A stretch of DNA of 64,000 bases, taken from positions 11,469,845-11,533,844 of the forward strand of contig JAVMKO010000022.1 of NCBI GenBank assembly GCA_032164245.1, in the 5' to 3' direction. The stretch is from Sternotherus odoratus (taxonomy: Eukaryota > Chordata > Testudines > Kinosternidae). The notes beneath the pieces are model-generated. The model was not told where the DNA came from and did no database searches. It saw only the letters and a list, made by a program, of their open reading frames with translations. The first letter of the stretch is position 1. Each line of letters starts with the position of its first letter. A program made the position numbers and the translations under genes. Below, piece after piece: positions 58,701 to 64,000 of the stretch.

Positions 58701-61144
58701 TATTATTATTAGATTTTGCAAAGCCTCTTTTTCCTTAGGAAAAAATAATATCCTACAATTTGGGCTTTCATTCCTGGAAATATTCTCACACACACAAGTT
58801 ACACATTCCCTACACACATAGGCAGATTTTTTTGCAGGGAGGGATGCCCCTTGTATTTAGCTCAGCAAAAAGATAAAGAAATCTTACATTATAGCTAAGA
58901 ACAACACTCTGTGCCTAGGTCCTACCACACGCATCCCTCTGACATGTACCCAGCTTCCACACCACCTTCTTCCCCTGCCTTGCCCGGTGCAACTTTCACT
59001 GCTGCTCCAGATGGCTGTACATAACCAAAGTGAATCAGACCGTGGTTATGTCAGGCTGTGTAAACAGTGTCATGGAGTGGAATCTGCTGTTTGAAGAGGA
59101 GCAAAGTGTCCAGCGCAGTCGTGAAGCCACTGAGCGGCCCGCAGCGTTTAATCTAAGATCTGGGGAAGCCAAACTCTGCCCACGTGTTCTTGCTGTTTAT
59201 CTTTGCATAGCACTTTGTAGCGCTGCATTTCTCGGATGGAATTGGAGTACCAGTTCAATGCCAGCTAGATTCTGTTTCTGAATAACCCCCGAGAGGATAT
59301 TGACCATTTCTCTGTCCTTCCCCTGGAGCACCAGCAAATGAGCAAGGAGAAAGGGAAAAAGAAAAACAGAGAGCGTGTGTTTATGTGTATATAGAGACCA
59401 TACTTTTGCATTTCTGCTGTCCATCTTCCTAACTAACATCACACCTTAAATCATAGTCTAGACAATGCCTCTGGGGTGGAATGCAGTAGCTATTTAACAG
59501 CACCCTCCACACAAGTGTTCAAACACAGCAAGTGATTACTTCTGTACCCAAGAGAAATAGGGAAATTGAAGGTGGATTATAAATACCCAAGTTAGAATTT
59601 AGCTAGGATCCAACTCAACCCTTGTGAAAAGTGCCACAGGTCAGAAGAGGTCAGGCCTTGAGGTTGATATCTCGCACAGCACCTCAGCTTACCGTACTAG
59701 GAAATTTATTAGTGATTCAGAAGAAAAGATTACCTCCTAGTGAAGCAACATCACAATTCACCACAGCACCCAGGAGACGACCTATCCCAGTTCTGACCCT
59801 GCTTAGCTTGAGAGATCTGACAAAACCAGGATGGTACAGCTGCAGATCACAGTAACATGCAATCTGTCTACTGGGAGGACTGTCACAAAAAAACGGAGGC
59901 TCAGTGATTTCACTAGCTTCGACCCTGGATGAAGACTGAATTGTGCCAATAAAAACACTAACAGCTGAACAGGCATGGAACAGATGTATGAGGAGCTTGG
60001 GGTGAGTGGAATTAAATTAATCCCTTCATTATCAGTTTGACCCCTGGAAAAAAACTGAAGGAATGGTTATGAAGGTTCACTGTGGACCTCTAATGCCAAG
60101 GAGATCAGCTAACACCGCATCTGCCAGCCCAGACTGGTTCTGCTCTAATCTCCACCCTTTCAGCTGGGACTGGAGTCAAGCAAGTCTACTTGAAATCGCA
60201 CATTCATACTGATGAGCTGTGTCATGAACTGTAACCAGTCTTGGAGCAGAGTCTACCAGAGAAGCATTGGGCTACTTGTGAAAGAAGAAACGCCATAATT
60301 GAGAGCTGGAATTTTTGGCTGGGATGGTTTGTGTGTGCTTGGTTTCTTCTCCTGTTCTGGGGAATTTGCTAGGTTTACTTTTCTTGGTACTGGTATTTGT
60401 ATAGTTAATGCAGAGCCCGGAATAGGCACATGTTACTGTACATGTTCTAGACCTCTAAATACATAACTGCAAATAAACCTGTGCATATTTCCAGATATTG
60501 GCTGAGCCAAAGGGAAAGGCTTGCTTGCTCTCTGTGGAATGGGAGGAGACATAGGATCAGCTTCCTTGCAGCTGGCTGGTTTGGGAGGCTGTGTCAGAGG
60601 GGGGTGCAAAAGATGGTGCAGATCTTTCTCTTTTCAGAGGAGGGAGCGTGCATCTGATTGATTTGGGATTTTATGAAAGTGATGATAGGAGCCAGACATA
60701 ATGCCATAAAATTTCCTCCATGTCGCTCTGCCAGTGCATCTCAGTTTGGATGGGCAGTCACACCCATTGCTTTTCCAGTGCTGGATCTTCCACATACAAC
60801 TCAGTCAATGTCCCTCAGTCCTAGTCTGGTGAACCCAGACATTTGCTGAGCTCTGGGCAATACCCCTCAATCACACACACACCCTGGAACTAATCCAGCC
60901 CTAGAACTCTCCTGAGCAGAGGTTGCCTCTCCACTGTGTCTACAGAGAGAGAACCAAACTAATTTCATTTTTCAAGAGAGACTTTTAATCTTGAGGGGGA
61001 AAATGGCCAAGTATTAACTCACTGTGTCTCCAATGTCTGGAGAACTGAAGAGGAGGAGGAACAACAGGCAGCGCAAAAGACAGCGAGGATGAACTTTCCA
61101 AGACCCAACTTCTGAGACCCCATGTGCCTACCTTTACTGCAGCA

Positions 61145-61220
61145 AACAGTCCTATTGGCTTCAATGGGATTACTTATGTGAGGAACATTACACACGTGAT
61201 TAACTGCAGGATCAGGGCAC
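61145..61220. repeat. Palindromic dispersed repeat relic
   Basis: TTGGCTTCAATGGGATTACT, ATTACACACGTGATTAACTG and CAGGATCAGGGC; same class as 2480-2584. Confidence 0.5.
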
Positions 61221-61431
61221 TAGACTGCTTCTTCTTCCCTTTGCGAAGGGAGTGACTGAGACAACCTCTCTGATCAGAGCAAGGAACATCCCATACCTTG
61301 AGGGCAGATTCCACATGGCGGAACAAAAGCAATTGCACAGTGCGGACAGATTTCTACTACCACAACCCAGTCCCCTCTGCTGAACCCGGCCCCTCCAGTT
61401 CAGAGCAGCTGTTGCAAATAGATATTTAAGT

Positions 61432-61453
61432 CAAACAAACAAACAAACAAACA
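61432..61453 (+). repeat. (CAAA)n simple repeat
   Basis: Five CAAA units. Confidence 0.9.
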
Positions 61454-62679
61454 ACACCCTATGGTTCAGGGGATTAGTACCTTGAATAAATTTCACATTG
61501 CGGGACAATAACTGGGGAGCTCAGGGAATAGAGCATAAGCCTCTAGCTCTTCTGCACAGCAGTCAGGAGCACAGCAAGCAGGTAACAACCACCCACTTTC
61601 CGTCTCATGCTCCCCAATGGAAAAGCTGGAACGAAGGCATCTCAGAAAAGCAGGCACACCTGTAGAAGAGGGGCCAGCGGGATTAGCCCAGAAAAATGGC
61701 AATGACCTACACAGAAGTTATGGCACAGAAAGGCAGATAAGAGCAGATTTATCTGCTGGAGAATAAAAGCATAGGATTCTCCAAAGGGGCAAATTCAGAG
61801 GTGAATTGCTAGGCTCCTTCACTTCTCTAATCCCTCTCAGAATTCCCAGTGTTATCTGCGTGGCCATGCAGGGGGAGAGTTCCAGGACACCCAAAGGAGT
61901 AAAAGAACTAAGGCTCTTTGAAATGCAGTGTCCTGGCTGAATACTGTGGGGGTGACTTATGGACACAAAGAGGAGATTAAGGGAGATGAGGCTAGGAAGC
62001 CGAGCCAGGCAACTAGCCTGCTGCTGGCGAAGATCAAGAGGAGAATGTTGGAAATATTTTGGATGTGCTTCAAGGAGATGCGGAGACCATCTGGATTAGG
62101 CAAGAGAAGGGCAGGATGCCAGAGGAAGTGGACTGGTAACTTGAAGGTATATATCCAAGCAGGAACTGCTAAGCAGTATGGGAGAAGATTCCTGTTCAGA
62201 GATTGACTTCTTGGAGTGTCTCCCTGCCCTGGAAAACTCTACTTTCTAGGATGAAAAGAAAGAGGCGGCAGGCTGAAATATCACGCTGAGTTAGCGGCTG
62301 TTGTGTCTGGGTGGAGGATGCCGGCTACCCTCCTATACATTCTTCTGCCCAAATTTCATTTCTGATTAAGCAGTAATCTTTTGCCCCCGACTGATCGCAC
62401 ACAGCCTCAAAAGGATCTAGTGGTTTTTATTTTAAAATATCACCATTAAAGCCAATTGACCAAGCTAGGCTAGTTTGTGCTGAGTAGCTACGTGGTCCAG
62501 GTTTCCTCACAACGCATGTTTCCAATCCAGGAAGAAGGCAATTCCCTTCTAAACAAAGTTTGCACTGAGTGCAGGTGAAAGATGCTGGGCTTATGGCCCT
62601 GGGGAACACGGGCCTCACTTGCTCAGCAGGACAAGACAGCTCAGGCATCACCAGGGTAAGCTTCTACCGTGCTACCCCA

Positions 62680-62830
62680 GGTCACACTGGGTGACCTCTG
62701 GCAAGTCACTCTTTTCACAGTGCCTCTGCTCCCCATCTGTAAAGCGAGGTTAACAAGACTTTCCCCACTTTTGTGAAATACTCGGAGATCCACACAAAGA
62801 ATACAAGTGCCAAATATTACTATTTAATTA
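62680..62830 (-). repeat. MIR-type SINE relic
   Basis: GGGTGACCTCTGGCAAGTCA, CAGTGCCTCTGCTCCCCATC and TGTAAAGCGAGGTTAACAAG, reverse orientation. Confidence 0.75.
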
Positions 62831-63574
62831 TTCTAATTAATAGCTTAATTACTATTATTGTTCAGTCACCTGGTCCAGCTGGGCTTTCACTTCTCTGCTT
62901 AGGTTGCCATTAAGAGCCACCAGGGTAGCAGTGTGGGCTCTGGTGGTGTGGACACCTGCCCATACTGGGAACTGGACTCAGAAACACAGAAAGTTAACAG
63001 GCCATCAGATTTCAATACCTTTTAGCATCTACTGATCTGGGCCAGATTCAAACCAGTGACTCAAAACAGTTCTCTCTTCCATGCACCACCCCTGGAAGCC
63101 ACCCACCATCCCTGCTTCGGAAACAAGGATCTTGTAAAGGAAAACCAAACAGACCCTTAGCTCTAGTGCAGAAGTAACCCTATCAGCATGCGCTGGAGAT
63201 AAAGGCTTCTTTTTCCCTCAGAGGAATCAAAGCCTCATTGATAACTGAATTATGAATGAAACTGTAAGCTTTTAAACTTTTAACCTGTGTGTTTCTAAGA
63301 AAGTCTCCATTTAGGAAAAGACAGGTCAAGAAAGAACAATGGATCCAGTGGAAGATGGTAAATTTTCCAAGCTTTTAAAATAAACCCCAGTTTAAACTGT
63401 ATATTTCATTTTCTGATCCTGCCGCTCTCAAGCCAAACAGGAAACTGTGATCAGTGTTGACTGAAGACTCAATTAAATAAGACTATTGGACCAACTTACA
63501 GTCAATTTGTGCCCACCTTGCAAATGCATCAGAGTTCTCCCTGACTCCAGAATGCCCCTGGTGATCCCCACTCA

Positions 63575-64000
63575 GGCTAGGCAGAAGTTCTGCAGAAAAG
63601 GACCTAGGAGTTACAGTGGACAAGAAGCTGGATATGAATCAACAGTGTGTCCTTGTTGCCAAGAAGGCTAATGGCATTTTGGGCTGTATAAGTAGAAGCA
63701 TTGCCAGCAGATCGAGGGATGTGATCGTTCCCCTCTATTTAGCATTGGTGAGACCTCATCTGGAGTAGTGTGTTAAGTTTAGGGCCCCACACAAGAAGGA
63801 TGTGGAAAAATTGGAAAGAGTCCAGCAGAGGGCAACAAAAATGATTAGGGGGCTGGAGCACATGATTTATGAGGAGAGGCTGAGGGAACTGGGATTATTT
63901 AGTCTGCAGAAAAGAAGAATGAGGGGAGATTTGACAGCTGCTTTCAACTACCTGAAAGGAGGTTCCAGAGAGACTGGATCTAGACTGTTCTCAGTGGTAC
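63575..64000 (+). pseudogene. CR1 LINE ORF2 C-terminal part, runs off the window
   Basis: From 63601 the plus frame reads [20 protein letters not shown], then [13 protein letters not shown] and [16 protein letters not shown] stop at 63766-63768 replaces the Tyr of the usual LEYCVQF. The frame then continues open to the end: [40 protein letters not shown] and [19 protein letters not shown]. This is the region after the reverse-transcriptase palm. The upstream RT motifs are absent, so the copy is 5'-truncated near 63575. One in-frame stop makes it inactive, but it is less decayed than 20507-21790. Its 3' end lies outside the window. Confidence 0.92.

Larger units (their letters stand above)
14717..64000 (-). 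other. PLXNA2: Intron preceding the PLXNA2 exon (partial, at least 49 kb)
   Basis: This is sequence upstream of the exon on the coding strand. The preceding plexin exon, which should end in a Gly-Lys-Leu-Lys-Lys type sequence, was not found. Nothing recognisable was seen in 14717-15021, 15451-16015, 16721-17429, 17591-18120, 18262-18742, 18911-19358, 19730-20506, 21791-22314, 22613-22934, 22981-25061, 25197-25848, 26323-28229, 28430-29302, 29741-30089, 30181-30508, 31190-31426, 31499-33332, 33946-34535, 34725-35939, 36036-37204, 37360-38452, 38732-39547, 40758-41789, 42276-42716, 43179-46667, 47401-48651, 48871-51151, 51277-51804, 51851-52303, 52633-52974, 53116-54362, 54467-55684, 55881-61144, 61221-62679 and 62831-63574, apart from short simple repeats listed separately. 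A second gene inside the intron cannot be excluded. Confidence 0.65.

Noticed and set aside
14717..64000. Searched for the preceding PLXNA2 exon
   Set aside because: No minus-strand frame ending in a Lys-Ser-Gly-Lys-Leu-Lys-Lys type sequence with a donor was seen by eye; a spliced protein alignment would be decisive.
1..64000. CRISPR array, bacterial operon or integrated virus
   Set aside because: No regularly spaced direct repeats, no Shine-Dalgarno-led gene clusters, no retroviral gag/pol or LTR pair seen.

Overview
This is vertebrate intronic DNA, most likely from a turtle. The repeats point that way: CR1 LINE fragments with the sauropsid 3' signature, MIR-type SINE relics, many hAT, pogo and PIF/Harbinger-like MITEs, a roughly 150-bp retroelement whose one end reads ACTAACACGGCTACC, and old palindromic repeats built around TTGACTTCAATGGG. 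I recall these mainly from turtle and other sauropsid genomes; the species call is inference. Nothing bacterial, plasmid-like or phage-like is present.

I can support only one piece of protein-coding sequence from a host gene. It is a 135-bp exon at 14582-14716 on the minus strand, in frame throughout, with a clean acceptor (pyrimidine tract then CAG) and donor (CAG|GTAAAC). It encodes 45 residues at the end of the Sema domain of a class-A plexin, best matched to PLXNA2. No other exon of that gene was found. If the call is right, the window is this exon plus at least 14.6 kb of the next intron (1-14581) and at least 49 kb of the preceding intron (14717-64000). The other open frames are chance frames, often in GC-rich MITEs or the CA microsatellite, or they are CR1 reverse-transcriptase remnants.

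Layout: 1-14.6 kb holds a pogo-like MITE, tRNA-like SINE relics, a hAT MITE with an exact 8-bp target duplication, a 679-bp inverted-repeat transposon, a second hAT inserted into an older palindromic repeat, an old 67-bp minisatellite and MIR copies. From 16 to 22.6 kb come two fold-back retroelements, a 142-bp inverted duplicate and a 1.3-kb CR1 copy interrupted by one of the fold-backs. From 22.6 to 43.2 kb lie GC-rich hATs, two sister pogo-like MITEs in opposite orientation, a PIF/Harbinger MITE, and a 40-bp-arm hairpin next to a hAT. From 43 to 64 kb there is long plain intron, a third hAT of the TAGGGTGACCAGA family, a third fold-back element, a CA microsatellite, and a CR1 copy running off the right end.

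The most unusual signal is the set of three fold-back retroelements (16268-16553, 20982-21212, 52317-52439). Each is an inverted repeat of one unit, and each is flanked as a whole by an exact 13-bp target-site duplication. In all three the short arm ends at the same place, GGTAAC. The unit also carries a hairpin followed by GAAAGC that resembles a hammerhead-ribozyme core. This suggests a Penelope-like or similar retroelement that integrates as a fold-back, not chance neighbouring insertions.
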